A stretch of DNA of 45,762 bases from Mycolicibacter sinensis (lineage in GTDB: Bacteria > Actinomycetota > Actinomycetes > Mycobacteriales > Mycobacteriaceae): positions 1 through 45,762 of the forward strand of contig NZ_LZIN01000022.1 in assembly GCF_001667375.1 (NCBI RefSeq), given 5' to 3'. The notes under the pieces were generated by a model. It saw nothing but the letters and a program-made list of their open reading frames with translations. It was not told where the DNA came from and searched no databases. Every line of letters begins with the position of its first letter. The first letter of the stretch is position 1. Positions 29,201 through 37,300 of this stretch are shown one piece after another. The translations under genes and the position numbers were made by a program.

Positions 29201-32200
29201 ACGCACCGGCTTCACCGACGTGCCCGACACCACCGGTGCCACCGTTACCGCCGGCGCCGGCCGTGCCGTCAGCACCGCCGTCAGCCTGGCCGCCGCGGCC
29301 CACACCACCGACGCCGCCCTTGCCGGCGTCACCACCGGCGCCACCGGCGCCGGCGGCATAGCCGTCGAGGTGGGTGTCGGTGCCGTCGGCACCATCAGCA
29401 CCGCGGCCACCAGCACCACCTGAGCCACCGGCCCCACCGGTACCGCCCAGACCCTGCTGACCGGACGTCGAGCCCGAGCCGCCGAGACCACCGGCACCGC
29501 CCTGGCCACCGTTGGTGCCCGATTCCCCGGTACCACCGGTCGCGCCGTCACCGGCGCCCTTGGCTGCGTCTATGCCCGTCTCCCCGGTGTAGCCCGCGCC
29601 GCCCGTACCACCGTTACCGCCGGCGCCGCCGACGCCGTCGGCGACGCGGACGTTGTTGCCGTCCAGGCCGCCCTTGCCGCCGTCACCACCGGCACCACCG
29701 TTGCCGCCGCGGCCGCCGTCGACACCCACGGTCTGACTGGCGGCTCCTTCAAAGCCGCTACCGCCGCTGCCGCCCTCGCCGCCGACACCCGCGGTGCCGT
29801 TATTGCCGTTTACGGCCGGGCCACCGAAGCCCGCACCACCGATGCCACCCTTGCCGGCGTTCCCACCGGCGCCACCGGCTCCACCGGCGTAGCCATCCAC
29901 GTGCGACGCGTCGCCCGCGGCGCCATCAGCACCGGCACCACCCTGGCCACCAGAGCCACCAGCGCCACCGACACCACCCGCACCCTGCTGGCCCTGCGTC
30001 GAGCCCGAGCCACCGAGACCACCGGCGCCGCCGTTACCACCATTGGTGCCCGACTCGCCCGCGCCACCGACAGCACCGACACCGGTCCCCTGGACCGCGT
30101 CGACACCGTCCTGACCGTCGTAGCCCGCGCCACCCTTACCGCCGGCCCCGCCGTTGCCGCCGGCGCCCTGGGCAGCATTGGTGCCGTTGGTCTCCAGGCC
30201 ACCCTGGCCGCCGTTACCACCGGTGCCGCCATTGCCCCCGTGGCCGCCGGCCACACCCAGTGCACCGGCCGCGCCGTCGTACCCGGCGCCGCCGACGCCA
30301 CCGTCACCACCGACACCGGCCGTGCCGTCGCTGCCGTTGCCGGCCGGGCCACCGAAGCCTGCACCACCGATACCGCCCTTGCCGGCGTTACCACCGGCAC
30401 CGCCCGCGCCACCGTCGTAGCCGTCGACGTGGGTCTGCGTGCCCTTCGCGCCATCAGCACCGTCACCACCGGAGCCGCCGGAGCCACCAGCACCACCGAC
30501 ACCACCAGCACCCTGCTGGCCCTGCGTCGAGCCCGAGCCACCGAGACCACCGGCGCCGCCGTTACCACCATTGGTGCCCGACTCGCCCGCGCCGCCAGCG
30601 GCACCGACACCTGTCCCCTGGACGGCATTCGCACCGTCCTGACCGGTGTAGCCCTTACCGCCGGCACCGCCGGCACCACCATTGCCACCGGCGCCCTCGG
30701 CGACACGGGTGGTGCCGTCGGCGTTCAGGCCGCCCTGGCCACCGTTACCGCCGGCGCCACCCGAGCCTGCGTTGCCGCCGGCCACACCGGCGGTGTTGCT
30801 GTCGGCACCGTCGTAGCCCTTGCCGCCCTGACCGCCGGCACCACCGACGCCGCCCTTGCCGGCGGTTCCATCAGCGGCCGTGCCGCTGCCGTCGCCATTG
30901 GCTCCGCCGACACCGGCCTTGCCGGCATTACCACCGGCGCCACCGTTGCCGCCGGCCGTACCGTCGACGTGCGACGCGGTGCCGTCGGCACCGGTCGCAC
31001 CGGCCGCACCGGCGCCACCGATTCCACCGTTACCGCCGACGCCACCCGCGCCGGCCGTACCGTCATTCGTGCCCTGACCGGCGACGCCGCCGACGCCGCC
31101 GTTGCCGCCGGCACCGCCGTTGGCACCGCTGACACCCGCGCCGACACCGGCGGCCCCGGTCTGGCCGTGACCACCCCGGCCGCCGGCGCCACCGTCGCCA
31201 CCATCACCTTGGGCAGCGCGGTTGCCGTCGGTCTCCAGCCCACCCAGGCCGCCGTCACCACCGGCCCCGCCGGCGCCACCGTTGCCGCCGTCGATCCGGC
31301 TGGCGGTGCCGTCGACACCGTCGAAGCCCCTACCACCGGTGCCGCCCTTGCCGCCGACACCGGCCGAACCATCGAGGCCGCCGGCAGCAGTTGTTCCGTC
31401 GCCGTTGGCGCCGCCGACACCGCCCTTGCCCGCATTGCCGCCGGCGCCACCGGTCTGGCCGGCCGTGCCGTCCACCCGGGTGGCCGTGCCATCAATACCG
31501 TTCTCGCCGACGGCACCGTCACCACCCGAGCCGCCGTTACCACCGATACCGCCGGCGCCGTGCGCGCCCGCATTGGCGCCGGTACCGCCAACCCCGCCGG
31601 CGCCACCGGCGCCACCGTTGCCGCCACTTTCACCGGCCGCACCGGCGGCGGCCCCGTCCACGCCTTCGTAGCCGTACCCGCCCTTACCGCCGGCTCCACC
31701 GTCACCGCCGTCACCGGTCGTAGCGCGGCTGTTGTCGGCGTTCAGGCCGCCCAGCCCACCGCTACCACCGGCGCCACCGGCCTGACCGGCCTCACCGTCG
31801 GGGTTGTCCTGCGTGCCGTTGTCACCGTCGGCGCCGTCCTTGCCGTCACCACCGTTACCGCCGACCCCGGCCGTCCCGGAAGCCGCCCGGCTGCCGTCGG
31901 CCTGCACGCCGCCCACGCCGGCGTCACCACCGACGCCACCGTTACCGCCGGCGGCACCGTCTGCCGCGTCCGCATCCGAGGCGGCGTCCCAACCGGCGCC
32001 GCCGGAGCCACCGTTGCCGCCCTTACCGGCCGAACCGCTGGCGCCGCTGTTGGCGAAAGTCCCGTTACCCGAGGAACCCCCGGCGCCGCCGACGCCGGCG
32101 TTACCGCCATTGCCGCCGGCCTGTCCGGCCCCACCGTCGGGGTCATCGGCGGTGCCGTCCGTACCGGCGCCACCGTTGGCGCCATCGGTACCGCTACCGC

Positions 32201-33971
32201 CCTTGCCGCCGACGCCACCGGCACCGTGCTGGCCGGCCGTGGATCCGGTGCCACCGGCACCACCGTCGCCGCCGACACCACCGTTACCGCCCCCGATACC
32301 CGCGCCGGCGCCTTCGGCGAACGCGTCCCAGCCGGCGCCGCCCTTGCCGCCGGCACCACCATCGCCGCCGACACCGGTCGCCGCCCGAGACCCGTTGGCC
32401 TGCAAGCCACCCTGGCCGCCGTTACCGCCGGCGCCACCGGCGGTGCCGGCCTTGCCCTGGGGGTCCAGCACCGTGCCCGCGGCCCCGGCAGCACCGTCCT
32501 TGCCGTCACCGCCGGCGCCACCGACACCGGCCGCACCCGCGCTCGCATGCGTGGTGCCGTCGGCTTGCAAACCACCCAGGCCCGCGTCACCACCGACGCC
32601 ACCATGGCCGCCCTTAGCACCGGCCGCCGCCGCCGCATCCGACGCGGCGTCATACCCCTTGCCGCCGACGCCACCGTTGCCGCCCTTGCCGGCCGCGCCG
32701 GCCGTACCGCTGTCGGCCTGACCGCCGGCGCCCTGACCACCGGCGCCGGCCTGGCCCGCATTGCCACCGTGACCACCGGCCTGCCCGGCCCCGCCGTCGA
32801 CGTGCTCGGCGGTGCCGTCGGCGCCGTCCGCGCCGTCGCTGCCGGCGCCACCTTCGCCGCCGTTACCACCGACCCCGCCGACGCCCTGCGTACCCAACGC
32901 ACCCGCGGCGCCGTTGGCGGCGAACCAGCCGCCCGCACCGCCCGCGCCGGCCTTACCGGCCGCACCGCCGTTGCCACCGAGGCCGCCATCGCCGCCGTCG
33001 GCACCGTCGCCGCTGCCGGTCGCGCCGTCCTCGCCGTCACCACCAGCACCGCCGACACCACCGTTACCACCGGCGCCGCCCTTACCGCCGGCACCGAACA
33101 GATACGAGCCCTTGCCGCCGGCACCACCGTTACCACCGGCACCACCGTTGTCGCCGGCAGCGCCATTGCCGCCGAGCCCGGCGACGTTGCCGGCCAAGCC
33201 CGCGGCCCCGGCCAGCCCGTCACCGCCGGCACCGCCGGCACCGGCCGTGCTGAACATGCCCCACAGCGCGGCGTCACCGCCGATACCCCCGGCACCGCCC
33301 GCGGTGCCCAAGGTGACGGCTTCCCCACCGTCGCCGCCCACGCCGCCATGGCTGAACCAGGCGAACAACCCCGCAGCACCACCGGCGCCACCGTCCCCGC
33401 CGGCAAAGCCGTCCCCGCCGGCACCACCACTGCCGCCGAACAGACCGCCCTGACCCCCGGCGCCACCGTCGAAGACCGCGCCGGTGCCATCGGCATCCCA
33501 GCCCGCGCCGCCATTGCCGAAGATCCAGCCACCGGCCCCACCGTCGGGGTTGGCGGCCGTGCCGGCCGCGCCGTCACCGAACGGCACCAACCAGTTGATC
33601 TCGTTCCAGTTGAACGCCGCCGAACCCGGCAGATCGAAGCTGGCCGCCCCGATGCCGCTCAGGTTCAGATCAGCCAACAACACATCCCACGTGGACGCCG
33701 AACTCAGACCATCGAAGAACGGCGTCCAACTGGCGGGGTCAAAGACCACCTGCCAGGCGTCCTGGTCGCCGAAGTTGACGCCCAGATCGTTGAACGCGTC
33801 ACCGAGTCCCTGCCCCAGCAGCTCGACCAGCACGCCATCGAAGTCGGCGTGGGCTGGTTGCGCTCCCAGTGGGGACATCCCGAAGGCGAGGAACGCTCCA
33901 ATCGCGGTACTAGCACCGACAATCCGGCTGCTGCGAGGACCCCTGGAACCACTCTGACGGCGACGAGACAC
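20265..33971 (-). CDS. PGRS-C: giant secreted PE-less PGRS/solenoid protein, 4568 aa
   Basis: An uninterrupted 13.7-kb frame. Signal peptide 1-42 ([22 protein letters not shown] before D43). The N-domain to ~155 has [34 protein letters not shown] and [12 protein letters not shown], closely similar to PGRS-D. A PGRS domain of ~2670 residues includes seven superrepeats (~170-220 aa each) marked by HVDG-like sites. Ten glycines (2826-2835, bases 25467-25496) form the hinge to a 1733-residue solenoid-like domain of STVTGGNAG / ATITADG units. The final ~260 residues match the ends of A and D, and the tail is [11 protein letters not shown] start with AAGGGGAG 6 nt upstream. It has its own promoter and terminator. 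No catalytic motif seen. A surface fibre or adhesin is a guess from architecture. Confidence 0.8.
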   Translation of the reverse strand: MSRRRQSGSRGPRSSRIVGASTAIGAFLAFGMSPLGAQPAHADFDGVLVELLGQGLGDAFNDLGVNFGDQDAWQVVFDPASWTPFFDGLSSASTWDVLLADLNLSGIGAASFDLPGSAAFNWNEINWLVPFGDGAAGTAANPDGGAGGWIFGNGGAGWDADGTGAVFDGGAGGQGGLFGGSGGAGGDGFAGGDGGAGGAAGLFAWFSHGGVGGDGGEAVTLGTAGGAGGIGGDAALWGMFSTAGAGGAGGDGLAGAAGLAGNVAGLGGNGAAGDNGGAGGNGGAGGKGSYLFGAGGKGGAGGNGGVGGAGGDGEDGATGSGDGADGGDGGLGGNGGAAGKAGAGGAGGWFAANGAAGALGTQGVGGVGGNGGEGGAGSDGADGADGTAEHVDGGAGQAGGHGGNAGQAGAGGQGAGGQADSGTAGAAGKGGNGGVGGKGYDAASDAAAAAGAKGGHGGVGGDAGLGGLQADGTTHASAGAAGVGGAGGDGKDGAAGAAGTVLDPQGKAGTAGGAGGNGGQGGLQANGSRAATGVGGDGGAGGKGGAGWDAFAEGAGAGIGGGNGGVGGDGGAGGTGSTAGQHGAGGVGGKGGSGTDGANGGAGTDGTADDPDGGAGQAGGNGGNAGVGGAGGSSGNGTFANSGASGSAGKGGNGGSGGAGWDAASDADAADGAAGGNGGVGGDAGVGGVQADGSRAASGTAGVGGNGGDGKDGADGDNGTQDNPDGEAGQAGGAGGSGGLGGLNADNSRATTGDGGDGGAGGKGGYGYEGVDGAAAGAAGESGGNGGAGGAGGVGGTGANAGAHGAGGIGGNGGSGGDGAVGENGIDGTATRVDGTAGQTGGAGGNAGKGGVGGANGDGTTAAGGLDGSAGVGGKGGTGGRGFDGVDGTASRIDGGNGGAGGAGGDGGLGGLETDGNRAAQGDGGDGGAGGRGGHGQTGAAGVGAGVSGANGGAGGNGGVGGVAGQGTNDGTAGAGGVGGNGGIGGAGAAGATGADGTASHVDGTAGGNGGAGGNAGKAGVGGANGDGSGTAADGTAGKGGVGGAGGQGGKGYDGADSNTAGVAGGNAGSGGAGGNGGQGGLNADGTTRVAEGAGGNGGAGGAGGKGYTGQDGANAVQGTGVGAAGGAGESGTNGGNGGAGGLGGSGSTQGQQGAGGVGGAGGSGGSGGDGADGAKGTQTHVDGYDGGAGGAGGNAGKGGIGGAGFGGPAGNGSDGTAGVGGDGGVGGAGYDGAAGALGVAGGHGGNGGTGGNGGQGGLETNGTNAAQGAGGNGGAGGKGGAGYDGQDGVDAVQGTGVGAVGGAGESGTNGGNGGAGGLGGSGSTQGQQGAGGVGGAGGSGGQGGAGADGAAGDASHVDGYAGGAGGAGGNAGKGGIGGAGFGGPAVNGNNGTAGVGGEGGSGGSGFEGAASQTVGVDGGRGGNGGAGGDGGKGGLDGNNVRVADGVGGAGGNGGTGGAGYTGETGIDAAKGAGDGATGGTGESGTNGGQGGAGGLGGSGSTSGQQGLGGTGGAGGSGGAGGRGADGADGTDTHLDGYAAGAGGAGGDAGKGGVGGVGRGGQADGGADGTAGAGGNGGTGGVGHVGEAGALGVDGGAGGNGGIGGNGGQGGLEVDGTTHATAGNGGDGGAGGAGGAGYTGQAGANPGDAGEDGTGGGAGGTGGAGGEGFVGGTGGAGGSAGNGGSGGAGASAAAGSDADGGNGGSAGAGGKGGAGGSGGNGTVTNGSGGAGGSGGNAGTAGEGGDGAGGGGATNAGAGGKGGDGADGGIGGQGGAAGTGAGSTGSAGGDDADGTDSNGGKGGAGGEGVGLISSTTAAQNGGAGGHGGAGGSHADGGDGGAGGKGATGVAGQSGTTPGASATTAGGVGGNGGAGGTGGAGGVISGVSGSGGAGGEGGTGGAGGAGADGATGTDNSGNTGLAGGNGGNGGNATNGGAGGTGGAGGAAGVAGGGGSGAHGQGGQGGAGGIGGTGGVGGNGGDGGDGDATQNIEAGKGGNGGNGGTVGRGGVGGAGGDNGDGTTAAAGERGAVGLGGDGGNGGDGGDGFGQYSDGTGQAGAAGGNGGTFAPGGYDKPLGAGNGGAGGNGGAGSAGADNANGDGGTGGAGGAGGNGGQGGPQNGHGGTTSGNGGAGGKGGAGGAGGAATGSTGNGGTGGAGGKGGAGAWAGDNHLTGHTDNGYEFDLDGGTAGAGGDGGLGGAGGASNAGTGGTGGGGGLGGDGGRGGWGSDLGGNGGSGGAAGNGGNGGVGGDGQIGGTGGPAGNGGVGGQGGHGGVSDTNSTAIVGGAAGAGGNGGVGGAGGNGADATSGGDGGQGGSGGTGGKGGTGGDGAGGSAVDGGAAADGGVGGNAGAGGAGTGGGADGANGVGGVGGQGGTGGGGGSASGQDVDGNGLKGGAGAAGGNGGAGGQGINGEGGGNGGQGGRGGTGGAGAAGANAAAGSGEAGGNGGDGGDGGRVGNGGQGTDGGGDGASGVNDGPYGAGGTGGRGGNGGSAAAGSGEDGGTGGNGGRGGNGGADGDGVAQARGGAGGAGGTGGKGADGDVAGNGGSGGDGGDRGNGAVSGNAGVGGAGGAGGNSTTGVGGAGGTGGDGGDAGLVANVTDPGASGADGAAGAAGGAGGAGGSGIGGGAGGTGGKGGTGGDGGDGVDAVAPGAAGGNGGNAGAGGAGGAGGKGGTGLSGSAGGAGGNGGSGGDAGKGGNGADGLGGGGGVLAGNGGNGGNGADGGVGGAFGTGGAGAITGANGTAGDAGTSGDGGNGGRGGDGEGMSGSIPQSGGTGGNGGNGGVGATGGNGGSGGIGAAIGDGAVGGDAGAGGTGWASTGSGLGYGGGGGGGGGGARVGGTGTIDDTTVTGGKGGNGENGTATGPGAAGETGGVANVVIDGNVSNVSIQAGNSTAEFAGGSATVVIDSGSSIVDSTVTGGNAGDGGAGGNALLSATNGGAISGSHARGGNASDSAAGGDATLSADGANSKVIDSTAQGGNAGAGDANGGTGGDGGVAAVIANQGGVVSHGSATGGDGGAGTNGGHAGTGGYSELSAGFQGGAGGSATGTAHGGAGGDADGTGSTGGTGGSGNIQGGFVRPGLGGDGGAASGTATGGDAGAGSGGGHGGNGGIGSIVAGGNGAEANGTAQGGTGGAGIDGGTGGQGQHGQVAALNDGAKATDSHATGGDGGSGTGDGVKGGNGAYTTLQALGKNSTITGSTLIGGDGGAGHDGVNGNVASDALLQAKGEGDTITNSSVKGGDGAAGKTGPGARLVTEGGHVTNTHLEAGQGTDTAVGGQVRLTVTDGGTVTDTNITGGDGGAGTGAGGQAVVTVNGGAVSDSTVTGGNGVGNAAGGTATINVDGIGSSVDHSSVTGGDAGTGVTGGGAAGAGGAAKIEATTGGHVTDGHATGGTGGNGGANNGGAGGKAAAGGAATVSAINGGTASGKATGGDGGSGGAGTNGRVGGGGGAAGQGTISANGGTAGGNATGGDGGNGGDATADKAGLAGGKGADATITAFDTSKATGTAIGGAGAVGGISGAAGNGGTATITADGDSTVAGGTATGGAGGVGGGADSTAKGGAGASGGAATIEAHNGGTVTNTNDGTGDSTSATGGAGGNGGEALGSKAGGAGGVGGTATVIADNGAASGVATGGSGGNGGDATAAAVGKAGGVGGSATVTGTDGGTANAGGGDDAGRSFTISSSGTGAGAVGGNGGDGGAGGVGGAGGAAIISANGANSAASGGAAGGDGGSGALGAGAAGQDGTLTATNGGVITNSTATAGNSIDGKAGGSASVTADGQNSSVADSSAVGGTAGTGDANGGKGGAGGNADVTATYGGAVERGAATGGSGGQGSNGGTGGAGGVGEISAKAGGSATGVGHGGNGGDGIAGGQGGTGGIGSINASDQTGGTNGGSASGTATGGNAGDGTGAGSKGGDGGAGWVQSGYKAPNGVTYTGGNATGVGVGGQGGDASDGGTGGAGGIGIVLAHNGGTVDGTSIGTGGDGGAADAAGAIGGAGGMGQVAAGTAANSQASGEATGGDGGAAHGGNGGAGGIAYVQAGTNAGGIVSGTATAGNGGDGGVDGTDGTAGGNGGAGGGAKVEGLLGTNTSNGSAHGGNGGNGGNGGINGAVGGNGGAGGEGKVDNGATSSSAEGGDGGDGGAGGTKVGTNTGNGGAGGAGGNGLVTTANGGSTHDGHAYGGDGGKGGDGDAAGNAGGKGAAGAAATVKADGPDSSASGSATGGNGGNAIGTGTGGAGGAADIKATNGAHVTDITVKGGTGGDGEDGGKGGIGGVAIAGATGTGSSITNGQATGGGGGLGNAGTGGDGGKGELKVDGDGGTVGGAGQPAEAIGGKGGAGIDGGKGGSATWAVVEAHERGHSFGTAIGGNGGDATGEKSVGGSGGSSGVESGKTTNFYSNPTAGGPGGTASGTAVGGDGGNATGGGTGGAGGKANVAAGGDGAVSSGTSHGGAGGDGLDGGKGGVAGWSRISALGEDSSTTGGTATGGNGGTGSNGGVGGNGADGNVYAGNPTQPGISTPSANNSSATGGSGGSGNGKGVTGGNGQEASVVGLGDDHADRQIATGNNGANKP
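29020..33060 (-). repeat. Seven in-frame superrepeats within PGRS-C
   Basis: A landmark encoding [TS]-H-V-D-G or its variants starts at 32796, 32136, 31470, 30963, 30423, 29895 and 29364 (plus-strand coordinates). The spacings are 660, 666, 507, 540, 528 and 531 bp, all divisible by 3. A typical unit of ~177 aa includes [46 protein letters not shown] and GLETNGT. The last three landmarks bound the most alike copies. The outer limits are approximate. Confidence 0.75.
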
Positions 33972-34025
33972 GGCACGCTCCCCTTAGCTGCAGATATTGA
34001 CGGCTTAGCAAGTTTCTTGGGAAGG

Positions 34026-34053
34026 AGGTTAACAGCGATTCTGACTACGTCAA
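34026..34053 (-). promoter_or_regulatory. Promoter of PGRS-C (shared element)
   Basis: Minus strand: -35 TTGACG (34048-34053), 16-bp spacer, -10 TAACCT (34026-34031). The predicted leader before the GTG at 33971 is about 50 nt, ending in the AAGGGGAG ribosome binding site. Confidence 0.6.
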
Positions 34054-34276
34054 CATCAGTTCACTGACCTGGACATCTGAACCCGTGCGACCTGCTGTTT
34101 TCATGGGTTAGTGGCCTGAGGGAGCGCTGGAGAGACCCACGGCGACTAATAATCGGTTGAACGATTCTTAAAAACAGCGATCTTCGTGCGGGTGACGAGA
34201 TTGCTCTGCAGGGAGCCGGTTCAGCCGCCGTGACTAACGGCGCCGGGTGGGCTGCCCCACGGTGCCGCCCGAAAAG
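34054..34276. other. Intergenic region between the PGRS-C promoter and the PGRS-D terminator
   Basis: About 220 bp with an AT-rich centre (34145-34185). No credible gene or structured element was recognised; sequence upstream of the -35 could hold regulator sites. Confidence 0.4.
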
Positions 34277-34313
34277 CCACCGCGGCTCGATCGCAAGGAC
34301 CGGGCCGCGGCGG
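34277..34313 (-). terminator. Hairpin downstream of PGRS-D
   Basis: Stem 34277-34292 with 34298-34313 around GCAAG; three non-Watson-Crick positions, some of which can be G-U pairs in the RNA. The right arm (GACCGGGCCGCGGCGG) is identical to that of the PGRS-C terminator, and the hairpin lies 15 bp past the PGRS-D stop. Confidence 0.65.
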
Positions 34314-34328
34314 TTTGGCGGGTTGGGG

Positions 34329-37300
34329 TTACGGGTTGTCGGTGCCGTCGTGGCCGATAACCGTCTTATCGTTGTTCGGGTTAGGCCACCCGGCGTGGCT
34401 TCCGTTGTCGACCGCATAGACGTCGGCCTCGGTCCCGTTGCCACCGGTGTTACCGCTGCCGCCGAGGCCGCCGCTTCCGCCGACGACTGTGTTGGTGTTA
34501 GCGGTCGGGTGGTCGGTGGAACTGCCGGCGCTGGTGAGCGCGGCCCCGATGTTGCCGTCGGCGCCGTTGCCGCCGGTGCCGACGCCGGTGCCCTTGCCGC
34601 CGTCACCGCCGGTAGCGCTGCCACCGGTCGAGGTGGTGTTCTCACCCAGTGCGGTAATCCGGCTGTAGCCGGCGTTGCCGCCTTGGCCGCCATCGCCTTC
34701 GCCGCCGGTGCCGCCGTTGGAGGTGCCGCTGGCCACGGCATTTTCGCCACCGGCGGCGATACTGGCCTTGCCACCGTTACCTCCGTGGCCGCCGTTGCTG
34801 GCGGCGCCGCCGTCTCCACCGGTCGACGTACCGCTGGCTGTCCCACCGGGACCGCCCAGGTTCGGGTCACCGAAGCCACTAGTGGTCTTGGCACTCTCGA
34901 TATCCGAGCTTCCACCGTTACCGCCGACGCTGTTCGTGCCGGTGGCTTCACCGCCATTGCCGCCGGCGGACACACCGTAGGAGTTGCCGCCCGCGGCGTC
35001 GGACTCGAGTTCACCCCACGAGCCGTTACCGCCCCTGCCGCCGTCGATGCCGGCGCCACCGGCGCCGCCGACCGCGGTGGCGGTGTTGCCGCCACCACCG
35101 ATGGTGCCGCCCGCGGAGTCGACGATCAGCTGGCCGCTGCCGCCTTGCCCGCCGGTGCCGTTGTCGCCCAGGCCACCGGCGCCGCCGGTGGCACTCGCTC
35201 CGGTGATGGTGCTACCCGCACCGATCGCCCCGGCCAGACCGAAGCCGCCGAGACCACCCTGGCCGCCGTCCGTGCCTGCCCCGCCGGCACCGCCGATAAC
35301 AGTGGTATCGGTGATCTGGGCACCGTTGGAGGCGCCGATGCTGGCCGTGCCGCCATCTCCGCCCTTGCCACCGTTGTCATCACCGACTCCGGCGTTGCCA
35401 GCTGTCACGTGACTGCCGGTCACTGCGCTACCCGAGCCGTCGGCGATGATGCTCGCCGCACCACCGTCGGCGGTGTCGCTGCCTTGCCCGCCAGCGGCAG
35501 TGCTACCCGAGATGGTGGCGCCGCCGCTCGCTAACAGCTCCGTGGATCCACCGGATCCACCGGATCCGGCGTTCCCACCGGTGATGCTGCTATCGCTGAT
35601 CGAGCTCTCCACACCCTGGACGCCGACGGTGGCAGCACCTCCAGCGCCGCCGTCGGTGGCGTCACCCCCGACAGCGCTGGTGTTGACGACCGTGCCGTCA
35701 TTGACCAGGAAGTTGCTGGCGCCGCCGCCGTAGCCGGTGGCACCGTCACCACCGGTGGCGGTGCCACCGTTGATCGTGGTGCCGGTACCGATGGCCTGCA
35801 GGGAGCCGCGGCCACCCGCACCGCCATCGACGCCGTTCTGGCCGGTTCCGCCGGTGCCGCCGGTAGCAGTGCCGGAGGCATGGCTGCCGACACCCTGAGC
35901 CTGGATCCAGCCGAGGGATCCAGCGCCACCGGTCCTGCCGGCGCCGATGCCGTCGCCGGCGTTGCCGCCTTGAGCGGTACCGCTGGCCGTCGCCCCGTTG
36001 GCGGTGGCAGCCAGCTGGGCCGTGGCAAGGCTGGCGTCGCCGCCGGTGCCGCCGTTTATGCCGTTGCCGCCGTTGGCGCCGATCGCGGTGCCGCTGGCGT
36101 CGGCTCCCACGCCGTTGGAGAGGACAACCCCGAAGGCACCATTGCCGCCGTGGCTGCCGGCGCCGGTGGCATCGCCGCCGCTGCCGCCGGTGGCCTCGCC
36201 CGAAGCGGTGCCGCCGAATGCGTTGAAGCTGTAGCCGGCTTGAATCTCGCCGTCATTGCCGTTGCCACCGACGCTGCCGTTCCCGGTGGCGTCGCCACCA
36301 TTGCCGCCGGTGCCCTTGCCGCTGGCAATGCCGCCCGTGGTGCCGTGCGCGTTCGCGTTCACGTCACCTTGGCCGCCGGCCCCGCCCTGGCCACCGTCGG
36401 TACCGTCGCCGCCGCTGCCGCCGATTCCGGTGCCGTGTGCGGAGCCATCGGTGCCGACCACGAAGACCGCACCCGTTCCGCCGGCACCGCCGGTCCCGGC
36501 GTTACCGGCGCCACCATCGCCACCGTGGGCCTCGCCGCCGGCCGTGTTGCCGGCACCGTCCGCGGTAACGTACGCGGTCCCACCGGCGCCGCCGGTACCG
36601 CTGTTGCTGCCGGCACCGCCGGTGCCGCCATCTGCAGTGGCGTCGCTCACCGCACCGCCCAGACTTGCTTCGACGGTGGCGTCGCCGCCCCGACCGCCGA
36701 CGCCGCCGTGCGCGTCGCCTGCGCCGGCGTTACCGCCGGTCGCGGAGCTATCGGTGATAGTGCTGCCGGTACCGACATTGGCGGTGACGTTGGCCGCGCC
36801 ACCGTAGGCACCGTGAACACCCGCGCCCGCGGCGCCGCCGTCACCACCAGTGCTCGTCGCCCCGGTGATGGTGTTTCCAGCGCCCGCGGTGATGTAACCG
36901 ATGTTGCCGCCACCACCGACCGCACCGGCGCCGGTACCGGCACCACCGTCGCCGCCCTGGGCCGTGCCATCGGCCTTCGCATCCGCACCGAACGCATTGA
37001 CCTGACCACTCAGCGCGTCACCGCCCGTGCCGTGGTCAGCGCCGACACCGCCGTTGCCGCCGGTAGCGGTACCGGACGCCTCCGAGCCCGTTCCGCCCGA
37101 CAAGATGCTGCCGTAGCTGCCCTTACCGCCCGTGCCGCCACCGGTCGCGTTCCCGCCGTTTCCGCCCTGCGCGGTGCCGTGCGAGGTGCCGCCGGTGCTA
37201 CCGCCTTCGGCACGAGCACTCTGGATGTCGCCGTTGCCGCCGTGACCGCCCATGCTGCCGGTGCCATCGGCAGTACCACCGTTACCGCCCGTGGCACTGC

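Noticed and set aside
11794..34067. Very long plus-strand open frames (up to about 2000 codons) opposite the PGRS genes, for example at 11794-15345, 20313-26294 and 29901-34067
   Set aside because: They are shadows: repeated GGC/GCC-type codons leave few stops in any frame. The products are low-complexity Ala/Val/Thr/Arg strings without starts, ribosome binding sites, signal peptides or family motifs, whereas the minus-strand frames have all of these.
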